Source of the DNA: Pseudomonas aylmerensis
Lineage (GTDB): Bacteria; Pseudomonadota; Gammaproteobacteria; Pseudomonadales; Pseudomonadaceae
Reading direction: 5' to 3'
DNA length: 64,000 nucleotides
Assembly (NCBI RefSeq): GCF_001702265.1
Contig: NZ_MAUE01000029.1
Location: forward strand, 1 to 64,000
In this document: positions 44,133-53,684 of the stretch, in pieces
Layout: the number at the start of each line of letters is the position of its first letter
Position numbering within the stretch: position 1 is the stretch's first letter
Notes under the pieces: model-generated
The model's database searches: none
Told to the model about the DNA's origin: nothing
The model's input: the letters and a program-made list of their open reading frames with translations, nothing else
Made by a program: the position numbers and the translations under genes

Positions 44133-45018
44133 AGCCTTCGACAATCGCCTCGCGCACTTTAAGCAGCATCGGGTCCAGCTGGGCCTGGGTGCGCCAGCCC
44201 AGCTCCACCGGGTAACGCGGCAATGCCAGCGGGCAGGGCAGCATGCGCAAACCCGTCAGCCCGGCGATGGCCTGCGCGGCGTGCCCGGGGATGGTTGCCA
44301 CCGCCTGGCTGCCCTTGAGCAGATACGGCAGCGCGGCAAAGTGGCTGGTCGACGCACACACATGTCGATTCAGCCCCCGCGCGGCGAGGGCTTCGTCGGT
44401 GATGCCGATAAACCCGCCGGATGACACCAGCACATGCTCACGGCGGATGAATTCCTCCAGGCTGATACTTGCCTGGTCCGAATCCACCAGGCAGCGGTAA
44501 TCGCCTTCCCCCAGCACCTGCCGACTCAAGCGGCCGTGGGCGAACCCTCCGGCGGTAATTGCCAGGTCCAGGGTCCGGTCGAGCAGGGCACCGGCGACGA
44601 TCTGGCTGTGCGTCTGCCGGAAGATCACCCGCAGCTTCGGCAACCGCAGTGCAATCGCGTCCATCAGACGACGACCGTAGGCAATCTCGAAGTCATCGGA
44701 CAGCCCCAGCACCACCGAGCGCCCCTGGTAATGCGGATTGTCCGGATGGACCATCGCCAGGCTCTGCCGGCAACGCTCCAGTGCCTCACTGATCACCGGC
44801 TTCAACTGATTGGCACGCAACGTGGGCGCTAGGCCGCGTCCGGTGCGCACGAAGAGTTGATCGTCATACACCTCACGCAAACGCCGCAGGCCTGCACTGA
44901 TGGCCGATTGCGTGACGCCCAGGCGCAAGGCCGCGCGGCTGGCGCTGGACTCGTCGTGCAGGGCTTCGAAGGTTTTCAGCAGGTTCAGGTCGACCTGGGT
45001 GATATTTATTTGGCTCAT
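44104..45018 (-). CDS. LysR-family transcriptional regulator
   Basis: 304 residues from ATG 45018 (308 from 45030; neither has a strong ribosome-binding site). The N-terminal winged helix-turn-helix is clear (DLNLLKTFEALHDESSASRAALRLGVTQSAISAGL without break in frame), followed by the periplasmic-binding-like effector domain. Divergent from the nitrilase gene across an 83-base gap, the usual layout for a LysR protein and its target, so control of the nitrilase is likely. The effector is unknown. Confidence 0.9.
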   Translation of the reverse strand: MSQINITQVDLNLLKTFEALHDESSASRAALRLGVTQSAISAGLRRLREVYDDQLFVRTGRGLAPTLRANQLKPVISEALERCRQSLAMVHPDNPHYQGRSVVLGLSDDFEIAYGRRLMDAIALRLPKLRVIFRQTHSQIVAGALLDRTLDLAITAGGFAHGRLSRQVLGEGDYRCLVDSDQASISLEEFIRREHVLVSSGGFIGITDEALAARGLNRHVCASTSHFAALPYLLKGSQAVATIPGHAAQAIAGLTGLRMLPCPLALPRYPVELGWRTQAQLDPMLLKVREAIVEGFTSPLPSAC

Positions 45019-45101
45019 ATCATTCAGCACTGAGGTGGGCTTTATTCATGATCGAGCCTGACGCAAGAATGGGCAACCCCCCCTTGTTCGGAGTGATCGT
45101 G

Positions 45102-46028
45102 ATGCCTGTTTCTACCGTGGCCGCTTTGCAAATTGGCTCATTGCCGGGCGGCAAAGCCCAGACCCTTGAGCAGATCCTGGGCTATGAGGACGAGATCCTG
45201 CGCAGTGGCGCGAAGCTGGTGGTGATGCCCGAAGCCTTGCTCGGTGGCTACCCCAAAGGCGAAGGCTTCGGCACCCAGTTGGGCTATCGCCTGCCCGAGG
45301 GCCGCGAAGCCTTTGCCCGCTATTTCGCCAATGCCATCGACGTGCCTGGCACAGAGACCGAGGCCTTGGCCGGCTTGTCGGCGCGTACCGGCGCCAGCCT
45401 GGTCATCGGCGTGATCGAACGCAGCGCCAGCACGTTGTATTGCACCGTGCTGTATTTCGAACCCACCGGCGGCCTGGTGGCCAAGCACCGCAAGTTGATG
45501 CCCACCGGCACCGAACGGCTGATCTGGGGCAAGGGCGACGGCTCGACCTTGCCGGTGATTGACACCGCGGTCGGCCGCGTCGGCGGCGCGGTGTGCTGGG
45601 AAAACATGATGCCGCTGCTGCGCACCGCGATGTACGCCAAGGGAGTGGAGGTGTGGTGCGCGCCGACGGTGGATGAGCGCGAGATGTGGCAGGTCAGCAT
45701 GCGCCATGTAGCGCATGAAGGGCGTTGCTTTGTGGTCAGTGCGTGCCAGGTACAGGCCTCGCCCGAGGCGTTGGGCATCGAGGTTGCCAACTGGCCGGCG
45801 GAGCGGCCGCTGATCGCGGGCGGCAGCGTGATTGTCGGGCCGATGGGCGACATCCTGGCCGGGCCATTGCTGGGAGGCGCCGGGCTACTGACAGCCCAGA
45901 TCGACACCGATGACCTGGTGCGCGCGCGGTATGACTACGACGTGGTAGGGCACTACGCGCGTCCGGATGTTTTCGAGTTGGTAGTGGATGAGCGCGCCAA
46001 GCCAGGCGTGCGCTATATCACCGACTAA
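45102..46028 (+). CDS. Nitrilase
   Basis: 308 residues from ATG 45102, chosen because CGGAGTGATCGTG gives proper spacing; the frame is open to 45048. The Glu-Lys-Cys triad of the nitrilase superfamily is present: E in VVMPEALLGGYP, K in AKHRKLMPTGTER, and C in GGAVCWENMMP. C-W-E with RKLMPTGTER is the branch-1 nitrilase pattern (EC 3.5.5.x), converting nitriles to acids and ammonia. Natural substrate unknown; plant-associated pseudomonads use such enzymes on cyanogenic or indolic nitriles. Cytoplasmic. Confidence 0.9.
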   Translation: MPVSTVAALQIGSLPGGKAQTLEQILGYEDEILRSGAKLVVMPEALLGGYPKGEGFGTQLGYRLPEGREAFARYFANAIDVPGTETEALAGLSARTGASLVIGVIERSASTLYCTVLYFEPTGGLVAKHRKLMPTGTERLIWGKGDGSTLPVIDTAVGRVGGAVCWENMMPLLRTAMYAKGVEVWCAPTVDEREMWQVSMRHVAHEGRCFVVSACQVQASPEALGIEVANWPAERPLIAGGSVIVGPMGDILAGPLLGGAGLLTAQIDTDDLVRARYDYDVVGHYARPDVFELVVDERAKPGVRYITD

Positions 46029-46043
46029 CACCCGGTAAGCCCT

Positions 46044-46965
46044 GTAGGAGCCGGCTTGCCGGCGATAGCGGTGTGTCAGTAACACCTCCAGTGGCTGACA
46101 TGCCGCCTTCGCGGGCAAGCCCGCTCCCACATTTTTGAACCGTGGCGACTGTGGCCCAGCGATTCTTCATGGATCTGGATGCCAACCGCTCCAACGCCAA
46201 TGACGGGCATGGACTTCACAGGCGTTGCGCTAACCCCTGTGGGAGCGGGCTTGCTCGCGAATGCGGTGGGTCAGTCAAATCACCAGCGGCTGACACGCCG
46301 CCTTCGCGAGCAAGCCCGCTCCCACATTTTTGGACCGTGGCGACTGTGGCCCAGCGATTCTGCATGGATCTGGATGCCAATCGCTCCAGAGTTAATGGCA
46401 ATCATGAGCTGCGAGTTCTCCACGGCCGACAAAGTTCTTCCCCGCTTGCGCTAATCCCTGTGGGAGCGGGCTTGCCCGCGAATGCGCTGGGTCAGTCAAA
46501 TCACCAGTGGCTGACACGCCGCCTTCGCGAGCAAGCCCGCTCCCACATTTTTGAACCGTGGCGACTGTGGTCCAGCGATTCTTCATGGATCTGGATGCCA
46601 ACCGCTCCAACGCCAATGACGGGCATGGACTTCACAGGCGTTGCGCTAACCCCTGTGGGAGCGGGCTTGCTCGCGAATGCGGTGGGTCAGTTAAATCACC
46701 AGCGGCTGACACGCCGCTTTCGCGAGCAAGCCCGCTCCCACATTTTTGGACCGTGGCGACTGTGGCGCAGCGATTCTTCATGGATCTGGATGCCAATCGC
46801 TCCAGAGTTAATGGCAATCATGAGCTGCGAGTTCTCCAGGCCGACAAAGTTCTTCCCCGCTTGCGCTAACCCCTGTGGGAGCGGGCTTGCCCGCGAATGC
46901 GGTGGGTCAGTTAAATCACCAGTGGCTGACACGCCGCCTTCGCGAGCAAGCCCGCTCCCACAGGT
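46044..46965. repeat. Higher-order REPIN array, 416-base period
   Basis: This fills 942 gene-free bases. After one diverged REPIN (46044-46133) come alternating units A (195 bases) and B (221 bases) in the order A-B-A-B. GCGACTGTGG starts at 46145, 46340, 46561 and 46756, so the full period is 416. Each unit has its own body and ends in a REPIN (GAGCGGGCTTGCTCGCGAAT ... TTCGCGAGCAAGCCCGCTCC). The second copies differ by only a few bases, so the duplication is recent. Frames running through the array are not judged to be genes. Confidence 0.9.
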
Positions 46966-46970
46966 GGTGT

Positions 46971-47522
46971 TCAGCCTTGAGGGGATTTGCTTTCCAGCCA
47001 TTCCTCACGGGTCATTTCCCAGATATCGCGTGGGAAGAAGCCTTCGACGAATTCACCGTGATCGGTCCTGATCAAACGCATGCCCGTGCGCTCGGAAATC
47101 CGCCGTGACCCCAGGTTCGGCGCAGCCTTGGGCACGCGCAAGACCGCTCGCTTGAGTACGCCGAACCAGTAGTCGGTCACCGCCGCGCTGGCTTCGGTCA
47201 TTAACCCTTGCCCCTGCCACTGCGGGCCCAGCCAGAAACCGCGATTGTTGTCGTGCTCGTCCATCAGGCTGACGTTGCCGATCAGTTGCCCAGGCGCTTC
47301 TTTCAGGCGGATCGACCAGTGCCATTCCTCGCCACGGGCCATGGCGGGCAAGGCAATCTGTTCCAGGTAGGTGCGCGCGCCATCGGCCGGGTAGGGCCAG
47401 GGCACCAGGGCGTTGAGGTAGCGCACCACGTCCCAATGCGCGAATTGCTGCTGGATCCCGTCGGCGTCGTCCAGGGTCAGCGGGCGCAAAATCAGGCGTT
47501 CGGTGAATAGCGTCGGTTGCAT
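46971..47522 (-). CDS. RimJ/RimL-type GNAT acetyltransferase
   Basis: 183 residues. Begins TLFTERLILRPLTLDDADGI, typical of the group, with the acetyl-CoA loop at GFWLGPQWQGQGLMTEASAAV and the terminal NLGSRRISERTGMRLI-like motif (split by a linker). It probably acetylates a protein or small-molecule amine; target unknown. Last gene of a minus-strand trio after the permease and the LEA-type lipoprotein, 5 bases from its neighbour. The REPIN array begins directly beyond its stop. Confidence 0.88.
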   Translation of the reverse strand: MQPTLFTERLILRPLTLDDADGIQQQFAHWDVVRYLNALVPWPYPADGARTYLEQIALPAMARGEEWHWSIRLKEAPGQLIGNVSLMDEHDNNRGFWLGPQWQGQGLMTEASAAVTDYWFGVLKRAVLRVPKAAPNLGSRRISERTGMRLIRTDHGEFVEGFFPRDIWEMTREEWLESKSPQG

Positions 47523-47527
47523 GGCGG

Positions 47528-47989
47528 TTACCAGGTCGCGGTGTTCGGCAGGTCCAGGGTGCCCCGTTCCACGAAGCGCATCGTGCCGAACAGGCCGCCT
47601 GCGAGTTTGCCGCGCAGCACGTAGGGCAGGTTATTGAGGCTTTGGGTCTGGCTCAGGCCGAGGGTCTGGCGTAACACTGAAAACGCCGAAACGCTGACCG
47701 GCACCGTCAGAACAGTCTCGGAAAACCGCGGGATGCTTGCGCCCTGATCACTCACCCCCGACGCCAGCGGCCGGCCATTGACCTCCAGGTCCAGGGCCAC
47801 GCCGGTGTAGTCGATCGCCGTTTCATTGGGGTTCTGCACCCGCAGTTTCACGGCGAAGCGCACTTCCAGGTCCTGGCTTTGCAGCGGCTCGATGCCGACC
47901 ACGTTGATGTTCACCGGGTCGCGGTTGGGGAACAGCGCGCAGGCGCTCAAGGTCAGCAGCAACAGCGATACAACCATGAGCTTGCGCAT
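47528..47989 (-). CDS. LEA14-like (WHy-domain) lipoprotein
   Basis: 153 residues from ATG 47989 (MRKLMVVSLLLLTLSAC, lipobox LSAC with the acylated Cys at 17). The mature part is one WHy/LEA type-2 domain (VNINVVGIEPLQSQDLEVRF; NPNETAIDYTGVALDLEVNG), a beta sandwich linked to desiccation and stress protection. Membrane-anchored. Starts 14 bases after the permease stop, so it is co-transcribed. Confidence 0.87.
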   Translation of the reverse strand: MRKLMVVSLLLLTLSACALFPNRDPVNINVVGIEPLQSQDLEVRFAVKLRVQNPNETAIDYTGVALDLEVNGRPLASGVSDQGASIPRFSETVLTVPVSVSAFSVLRQTLGLSQTQSLNNLPYVLRGKLAGGLFGTMRFVERGTLDLPNTATW

Positions 47990-48002
47990 TTGAAAGGGGC
48001 TC

Positions 48003-49430
48003 CTATTGGGTGACGTCCGGATCCTGCATGACCTTGAGGGTAGAGGACTCCGGATCAAATTCATCTTCTTCCAGCTCTATGAACTCTTCCGGCAGGAAAA
48101 TGTTCAGCAGGATTGCACAGAACGCACCCACGGTGATCGGCGACTCGAAGATGTTGTGCAACGCTTTTGGCAGCTCGCGCAGCACTTCCGGCACGGCGGC
48201 GACGCCCAGGCCCATGCCCAGCGAGATCGCCACGATCAGCACGTTGCGCCGATGCAGCCCGGCTTCGGCGAGGATCTTGATGCCGGCCACGGCCACGGTG
48301 CCGAACATGATCAGCGTGGCGCCGCCCAGCACCGGCTTGGGCATCAGTTGCAGCACTGCGCCGATCATCGGGAACAGCCCCAGCAGCACCAGCAGGCCGG
48401 CGATGAAGTACGCCACGTAGCGGCTGGCGACGCCGGTCAGCTGGATCACGCCGTTGTTCTGCGCGAAGGTCACCATCGGCAGGCTGTTGAAGGTCGCGGC
48501 CATGGCCGAGTTGAGGCCGTCGGCCAGCAAGCCCGACTTGATGCGCTTGATGTACAGCGGGCCCTTGACCGGTTGCTGGGAAATCATCGAGTTGGCCGTC
48601 AGGTCACCGGCGGCTTCCAGCGGAGAAATCAGGAAGATCACCGCCACCGGGATAAACGCCACCCAGTCAAACGAAAAGCCGTACTTGAACGGCACCGGCA
48701 CGCTGATCAGCGGCACCTGGGGCAGGGCAGCCATGTCGACGCGGCCCAGCCACCAGGCGACGACAAAGCCGAGGGTCAGGCCGATCACGATCGAGCCCAG
48801 GCGCAGGAACGGGTTATTGAAGCGATTGAGCACCACGATGGTCAGCAGTACCAGGGCCGCGAGCCCCATATTGCTGGCAGCGCCCAGGTCGCTGGCGCCA
48901 AACCCGCCGGCCATGTCGGTGACCGCTACCTTGATCAACGACAGGCCCATCAGGGTAATGATGGTGCCGGTCACCACCGGGGTGATCAGCTTGCGCAGCT
49001 TGCCGATGAACTGGCTGAGCACCACTTCGATAAACGCCGCGAAAAAGCAGATGCCGAAGATCGTCGAGAGGATCTCATCGGTGCCGCCGCCGCGCGCCTT
49101 GACCATGAAGCCGGCGCTGAGAATCACACTGATAAACGAGAAACTGGTGCCTTGCAGGCACAGCAGTCCGGAGCCGATCGGGCCGAATGTGCGCGCTTGC
49201 ACAAAGGTGCCGAGCCCGGACACGAACAACGCCATGCTCACCAGATACGGCACTTCGCTCTCCAGGCCGAGCACGCCGCCGACGATCAGGGTCGGGGTGA
49301 TGATGCCGACAAAACTGGCCAACACATGCTGCAACGCCGCAAAAATCGCCGCGGTGAAGTGCGGGCGGTCTTCCAGGCCGTAGATCAGGTCGGATTTATA
49401 ACGGGGGCGGGGGGCTCGAGCGTCAGACAA
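48003..49430 (-). CDS. NCS2-family purine (xanthine/uric acid) permease
   Basis: 475 residues with about 12-14 membrane helices. The NCS2 motif QNNGVIQLTGVASR and the helix-8 region IPVAVIFLISPLEAAGDLTANS match the XanQ/UacT purine group more than the UraA uracil group. It imports a purine base with protons or Na+. A C-terminal acidic tail (EEFIELEEDEFDPES) is cytoplasmic. First gene of the trio with the LEA lipoprotein and GNAT enzyme. No xdh or purine-catabolic genes adjoin. Confidence 0.9.
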   Translation of the reverse strand: MSDARAPRPRYKSDLIYGLEDRPHFTAAIFAALQHVLASFVGIITPTLIVGGVLGLESEVPYLVSMALFVSGLGTFVQARTFGPIGSGLLCLQGTSFSFISVILSAGFMVKARGGGTDEILSTIFGICFFAAFIEVVLSQFIGKLRKLITPVVTGTIITLMGLSLIKVAVTDMAGGFGASDLGAASNMGLAALVLLTIVVLNRFNNPFLRLGSIVIGLTLGFVVAWWLGRVDMAALPQVPLISVPVPFKYGFSFDWVAFIPVAVIFLISPLEAAGDLTANSMISQQPVKGPLYIKRIKSGLLADGLNSAMAATFNSLPMVTFAQNNGVIQLTGVASRYVAYFIAGLLVLLGLFPMIGAVLQLMPKPVLGGATLIMFGTVAVAGIKILAEAGLHRRNVLIVAISLGMGLGVAAVPEVLRELPKALHNIFESPITVGAFCAILLNIFLPEEFIELEEDEFDPESSTLKVMQDPDVTQ

Positions 49431-49663
49431 AGTATGGGCCAGGCTGGGAAATGGAGGCGCAGGATGCCAGAAAGTGCCGGTCGTCAGAAGTGTGTAAATA
49501 TATTTCGAAACACCCGCATTAATTTCTCAAGTCGGCCGATAGCCTGGACAGGCCCCACACACTTATTACAACAGTGGTGCCAGAGGTCCGAACAGCGCGT
49601 TGACGCTGACGGATCGTGTCGCGGCAGGGACGCTCGCCAACACTACTTCTTGAGAGCACCCCT

Positions 49664-51289
49664 ATGTCCCTCCGTAATCTGAACATTGCTCCCCGCGCTT
49701 TCCTCGGTTTTGCGTTCATTGCGTTGCTTGTCATCATCCTGGGTGTGTTTGCGGTCAACCGCATGACCACGATTCGCCAGTCATCGCTGGACATGGGGAC
49801 CAATCAGTTACCCAGCGTGAAGTTTCTCGGCACCATGACCGAAAACGTCCTGCGCCTGCGCATCCTGTCTTTTCGCATCCTGATCAATCGCGAGCCAGCG
49901 GCCCTGGACGAGGCCAAGACCCGCGTGGCGGTGCTGATGGACAAGGTCAAGCAGGCCCAGGCGGCTTACGCCGTGATGCCGGCCGGCCCTGAAGAAGCGG
50001 CCTTGTACAAGTCCTTCGCGGCGACGCTCGACAGTTATTTCGCCGCACAGGCTGAAATGATGTCGCTGTCCCAGCAAAACAAAGTCGATGAGATGCGCAC
50101 CCTGATCAACACGCGGATCAAGGACGGTACCGACCTGATGGGCGAGCAGTTGAACAAGCTGATTGCGATCAACGGTGCCGATGCCGATCAGGCTGGCCGC
50201 GAAGCCGATGACAGTTACCAGCAGGCCGTCAGCGGCATCATCATTGTGTCGGTGGTCGCTGCGCTGATGACCGTGCTGTTGGCCTGGCTGCTGACCCGCA
50301 GCATCGTCACCCCGTTGCGCAAGGCCGTGGAAGTGGCGGAAACCATCGCCGGCGGCAATTTGAGCAAAGTGATCGCGGATGACGGCAAGGATGAACCCGC
50401 CCGCTTGATCAGTGCGTTGGCGAGCATGCAAGCCAACCTGCGCCAGACTATCCAGCACATCGCCGGCTCGGCGACGCAACTGGCCTCGGCAGCGGAAGAG
50501 CTGAGCGCGGTCACCGAGGAAGCTTCGCGTGGCCTGCAGCAACAGAACAATGAGATCGACCAGGCCGCCACGGCCGTCAACGAAATGACCGCCGCCGTGG
50601 AAGAAGTTGCACGCAACGCGGTGTCCACCTCCGAAGCTTCCGGCCAGTCCAACCAGGCCGCGCGGGAAGGGCGCGACCGTGTGGTGGAAACCGTCGGCGC
50701 GATCCAGACCATGACCCAGGATGTGCAAAACACGGCAGTGCTGATCGAAGGCCTGGCGTCCCAGGGCCGGGATATCGGCAAGGTGCTGGACGTGATCCGC
50801 GCGATTGCCGAGCAGACCAACCTGCTGGCGCTCAACGCCGCGATTGAAGCGGCACGTGCCGGTGAGGCGGGGCGCGGCTTTGCGGTGGTGGCGGACGAAG
50901 TGCGGGCCCTGGCCCATCGCACGGCGCAGTCGACCCAGGAAATCGAGAAGATGGTTGCCGGCATCCAGAACGGTACCGGTGAAGCCGTACAGTCGATGCA
51001 GCAGAGCAACCAACGCACCCAGAACACCCTGGAAATGGCGCGCGCCGCCGGCGTGGCCCTGGAGCAGATCACCCAGTCCATCAGCCTGATCAACGAGCGC
51101 AACCTGGTGATCGCCAGCGCATCGGAAGAACAGGCCCAGGTCTCGCGTGAAGTGGACCGCAACCTGGTGAACATCCGCGACCTGGCCACGCAGTCGGCGG
51201 CGGGTGCCAACCAGACCAGCGCGGCCAGCCACGAGTTGTCGCGCCTGGCGGTGGATTTGAACGGGATGGTTGCCAGGTTTGTAATCTGA
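49664..51289 (+). CDS. Methyl-accepting chemotaxis protein with 4HB sensor domain
   Basis: 541 residues from ATG 49664. One helix near 11-31, a periplasmic four-helix-bundle sensor (about 32-190), a second membrane helix (about 191-211), HAMP, and the cytoplasmic signalling domain. The signalling tip reads NLLALNAAIEAARAGEAGRG, followed by FAVVADEVRALA. It binds a small ligand and controls CheA. Ligand unknown; its place beside the kgu genes does not show it. Lacks a C-terminal CheR pentapeptide. Confidence 0.92.
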   Translation: MSLRNLNIAPRAFLGFAFIALLVIILGVFAVNRMTTIRQSSLDMGTNQLPSVKFLGTMTENVLRLRILSFRILINREPAALDEAKTRVAVLMDKVKQAQAAYAVMPAGPEEAALYKSFAATLDSYFAAQAEMMSLSQQNKVDEMRTLINTRIKDGTDLMGEQLNKLIAINGADADQAGREADDSYQQAVSGIIIVSVVAALMTVLLAWLLTRSIVTPLRKAVEVAETIAGGNLSKVIADDGKDEPARLISALASMQANLRQTIQHIAGSATQLASAAEELSAVTEEASRGLQQQNNEIDQAATAVNEMTAAVEEVARNAVSTSEASGQSNQAAREGRDRVVETVGAIQTMTQDVQNTAVLIEGLASQGRDIGKVLDVIRAIAEQTNLLALNAAIEAARAGEAGRGFAVVADEVRALAHRTAQSTQEIEKMVAGIQNGTGEAVQSMQQSNQRTQNTLEMARAAGVALEQITQSISLINERNLVIASASEEQAQVSREVDRNLVNIRDLATQSAAGANQTSAASHELSRLAVDLNGMVARFVI

Positions 51290-51307
51290 TTGGACGTACG
51301 GTCAATC

Positions 51308-51343
51308 CTGGTAGGCGCCGGCAAGCCGGCTCCTGCAGGGGGG
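51308..51343. repeat. Single REP element
   Basis: GTAGGCGCCGGCAAGCCGGCTCCTGC, an imperfect palindrome, lies between the chemoreceptor and kguD stops. A similar single REP (about 55448-55476) lies between ptxS and kguE. Confidence 0.6.
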
Positions 51344-51366
51344 GCGCGAGCCATTATTCAGACCGT

Positions 51367-52344
51367 TTATTGCTTCCAGGCCGTGGGGTTGACCAGGTTC
51401 TTCGGCCGTTCACCGGCCAACGCCGCGAGCAGATTGTCCACCGCGCACTGGGCCATCGCTTCGCGGGTTTCGTGGGTGGCCGAGCCGATATGCGGCGTGG
51501 CCACTACATTGTTCAGGCGCAGCAACGGCGAGTCGTGATCCAGCGGCTCGCGCTCGAACACGTCCAGTCCCGCCGCGCGAATCGTGCGTTTCTCCAACGC
51601 CTCGACCAGCGCCGCTTCGTCCACCACCTTGCCCCGCGAAATATTGATGAAGATCGTCTCCGGGCCCATCCGCGCGAACTGCTCGGCGCCGATGAGTTTC
51701 TCGGTTTCGGCCGTGAGCGGCAGGGTCAGGCAGACAAAGTCGGCCTGTTGCAGCAACTCATCCAGGCTGCGGTACTGCGCGCCAAAGCGCTTTTCCACGG
51801 CGGGCTTGGGCGCGTGGCTGTGGTAGATCACCGGCATGCCGAAGCCGAAATGCCCGCGCTGGGCCAAGGCCTCGCCAATGCGGCCCATGCCGATGATGCC
51901 GAGGGTCTTGCCGTGTACGTCAGTGCCGAAGTGCGCCGGGCCGATATTCTTGTTCCACTGGCCGGCTCGCACCATGTCGGCCAATTCGACCACGCGCCGG
52001 GCGGTGGCCAGGATCAGCGCGAAGCCAGTGTCGGCGGTGGTTTCAGTGAGCACGTCCGGGGTGTTGCTGAGCAGGATGCCGCGTTGGGTCAGGTAGTCGA
52101 TGTCGTAGTTGTCGACGCCCACCGACACACTGGCCACCGCTTCCAATTGCGGCGCCAGGTCGAGCAATTGCGCACCCAGGCGCAGGCTGGCGCCGAGCAA
52201 TCCATGGGCGCCGGGCAGGGCGTCGCGCAGCTTGGCCAGGCCGGTCTGGTCCAGCGCTTCGATCAGAGTGACGTCGGCCTGCTCATGCAAGCGCGCCATC
52301 AAGGGGGCGGAGAGTTTCTTGTACAGCACGACAGATTTTTTCAT
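51367..52344 (-). CDS. kguD: 2-ketogluconate 6-phosphate reductase
   Basis: 325 residues. D-2-hydroxyacid dehydrogenase family: Rossmann motif GIIGMGRIGEALAQRG (about 149-164), the catalytic Arg in INISRGKVVDE, Glu in DVFEREPL, and His in ATPHIGSAT. It reduces 2-keto-6-phosphogluconate to 6-phosphogluconate with NADPH. The family alone could suggest glyoxylate reductase, but the kguE-K-T-D order fixes the role. Overlaps kguT by 4 bases. Confidence 0.92.
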   Translation of the reverse strand: MKKSVVLYKKLSAPLMARLHEQADVTLIEALDQTGLAKLRDALPGAHGLLGASLRLGAQLLDLAPQLEAVASVSVGVDNYDIDYLTQRGILLSNTPDVLTETTADTGFALILATARRVVELADMVRAGQWNKNIGPAHFGTDVHGKTLGIIGMGRIGEALAQRGHFGFGMPVIYHSHAPKPAVEKRFGAQYRSLDELLQQADFVCLTLPLTAETEKLIGAEQFARMGPETIFINISRGKVVDEAALVEALEKRTIRAAGLDVFEREPLDHDSPLLRLNNVVATPHIGSATHETREAMAQCAVDNLLAALAGERPKNLVNPTAWKQ

Positions 52345-53639
52345 GAGGTTTTGGCCTTCAATTCAAGGGTGGGCAACGGCGCACGTTCACGGTCGCTGGC
52401 GCCGGGCTTGAGGAAAATCGTCAGCACCACTGACAGCAGCAACGCGCCGCTCATCAGCAGGTACGAGGCGCCGGGCGAGCCGGTGCTGCTATTGAGGTAA
52501 CCCACCAGGTACGAGCCACCGAACGAGCCCAGGGCGCCCATGCTGTTGATCAGCGCCATGGCGCCCCCGGCGACGTTGGCCGGGAGGATTTCCGGCACAA
52601 TCGCGAAAAACGGGCCGTAGGGCGCGTACATGCAGGCGCCGGCAATCACCAGCAGGGTGTAGGACCACCAGAAGTGTTCGGCGCCGAGCACGTAGGACGC
52701 ATAGAACGCGATGGAGGCAATCAGCAGCGGCGGCCAGACGAAGCGTTTGCGCTTTTGCAGTTTGTCCGAGCCCCAGGACACCGCCAGCATGGCAATCACC
52801 GCCGCCAGGTAAGGCAGGGCCGACAGCCAGCCGGCCTCGACCATGTCCATCTGCAAGCCTTTCTTGAGGATCGACGGCAGCCACAACACGAAGCCGTACA
52901 CGCCGATGCTCCAGCAGAAGAACTGCAGCGCGAGGATGATGACTTTCGGCGAGCGGAACGCTTCGGCGTAGTTCTTCACCGCCTTGATCCCGACCTGCTC
53001 GGCGGCCAACGCGCTTTCCAGGTCTTTTTTATGCTGCTCGCTCAGCCACTTGGCGTCGGCGGGTTTTTCATCCGCCAGCTTCCACCAGATAAACGCCCAC
53101 AGCACCGCCGGCAGGCCTTCGATGATGAACATCCAGCGCCAGCTGAAATGCTGCACCAAATACCCCGAGACCACCGACATCCACAGCATGGTCACCGGGT
53201 TGCCGAGGATCAGGAAGGTGTTGGCGCGCGAGCGTTCGGCACGTGTAAACCAGTGGCACAGGTACACCAGCATCGCCGGCATCACGGCGGCCTCGACCAC
53301 GCCAAGCATGAAGCGAATGACGATCAGCATGTAGGCGTTGGACACCACGCCTGTCAGCGTGGCCAGCCCGCCCCAGAGGATCAGGCTGACAAAGATCAGT
53401 TTTTTAACGCTGCGCTTTTGCGCGTAGATCGCCCCCGGCACCTGGAAGAAAAAGTAGCCAAGGAAAAACAATGCGCCCAGCAGCGATGACATGCCGGGGG
53501 TGATCATCAGGTCTTCGGCCATCCCGGAGGCGGCGGCGAAGCCGTAGTTGGCGCGGTCCAGGTACGCCAGGCTGTAGGTGATAAAAACGATGGGCATGAT
53601 GTACCACCAACGGCGGGTGGCGAGTTTCACGGTTTCCAT
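52341..53639 (-). CDS. kguT: 2-ketogluconate transporter, MFS
   Basis: 432 residues with 12 membrane helices. Anion:cation symporter family of the MFS. The first helix SLAYLDRANYGFAAA carries the family signature (YLDR-x-N). It imports 2-ketogluconate made in the periplasm. Third gene of the kgu operon, overlapping kguD as ATGA and 45 bases after kguK. Confidence 0.93.
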   Translation of the reverse strand: METVKLATRRWWYIMPIVFITYSLAYLDRANYGFAAASGMAEDLMITPGMSSLLGALFFLGYFFFQVPGAIYAQKRSVKKLIFVSLILWGGLATLTGVVSNAYMLIVIRFMLGVVEAAVMPAMLVYLCHWFTRAERSRANTFLILGNPVTMLWMSVVSGYLVQHFSWRWMFIIEGLPAVLWAFIWWKLADEKPADAKWLSEQHKKDLESALAAEQVGIKAVKNYAEAFRSPKVIILALQFFCWSIGVYGFVLWLPSILKKGLQMDMVEAGWLSALPYLAAVIAMLAVSWGSDKLQKRKRFVWPPLLIASIAFYASYVLGAEHFWWSYTLLVIAGACMYAPYGPFFAIVPEILPANVAGGAMALINSMGALGSFGGSYLVGYLNSSTGSPGASYLLMSGALLLSVVLTIFLKPGASDRERAPLPTLELKAKTS

Positions 53640-53684
53640 GGGGTTGCTCCTGAGCTTGTTGTAGTTGTGGCAACAGGTGATGGG

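Noticed and set aside
46142..47071. 309-residue plus-strand frame and several shorter frames through the repeat array
   Set aside because: They exist because the REPIN units lack stops; the frames switch between units, and the longest runs into the antisense of the GNAT gene.
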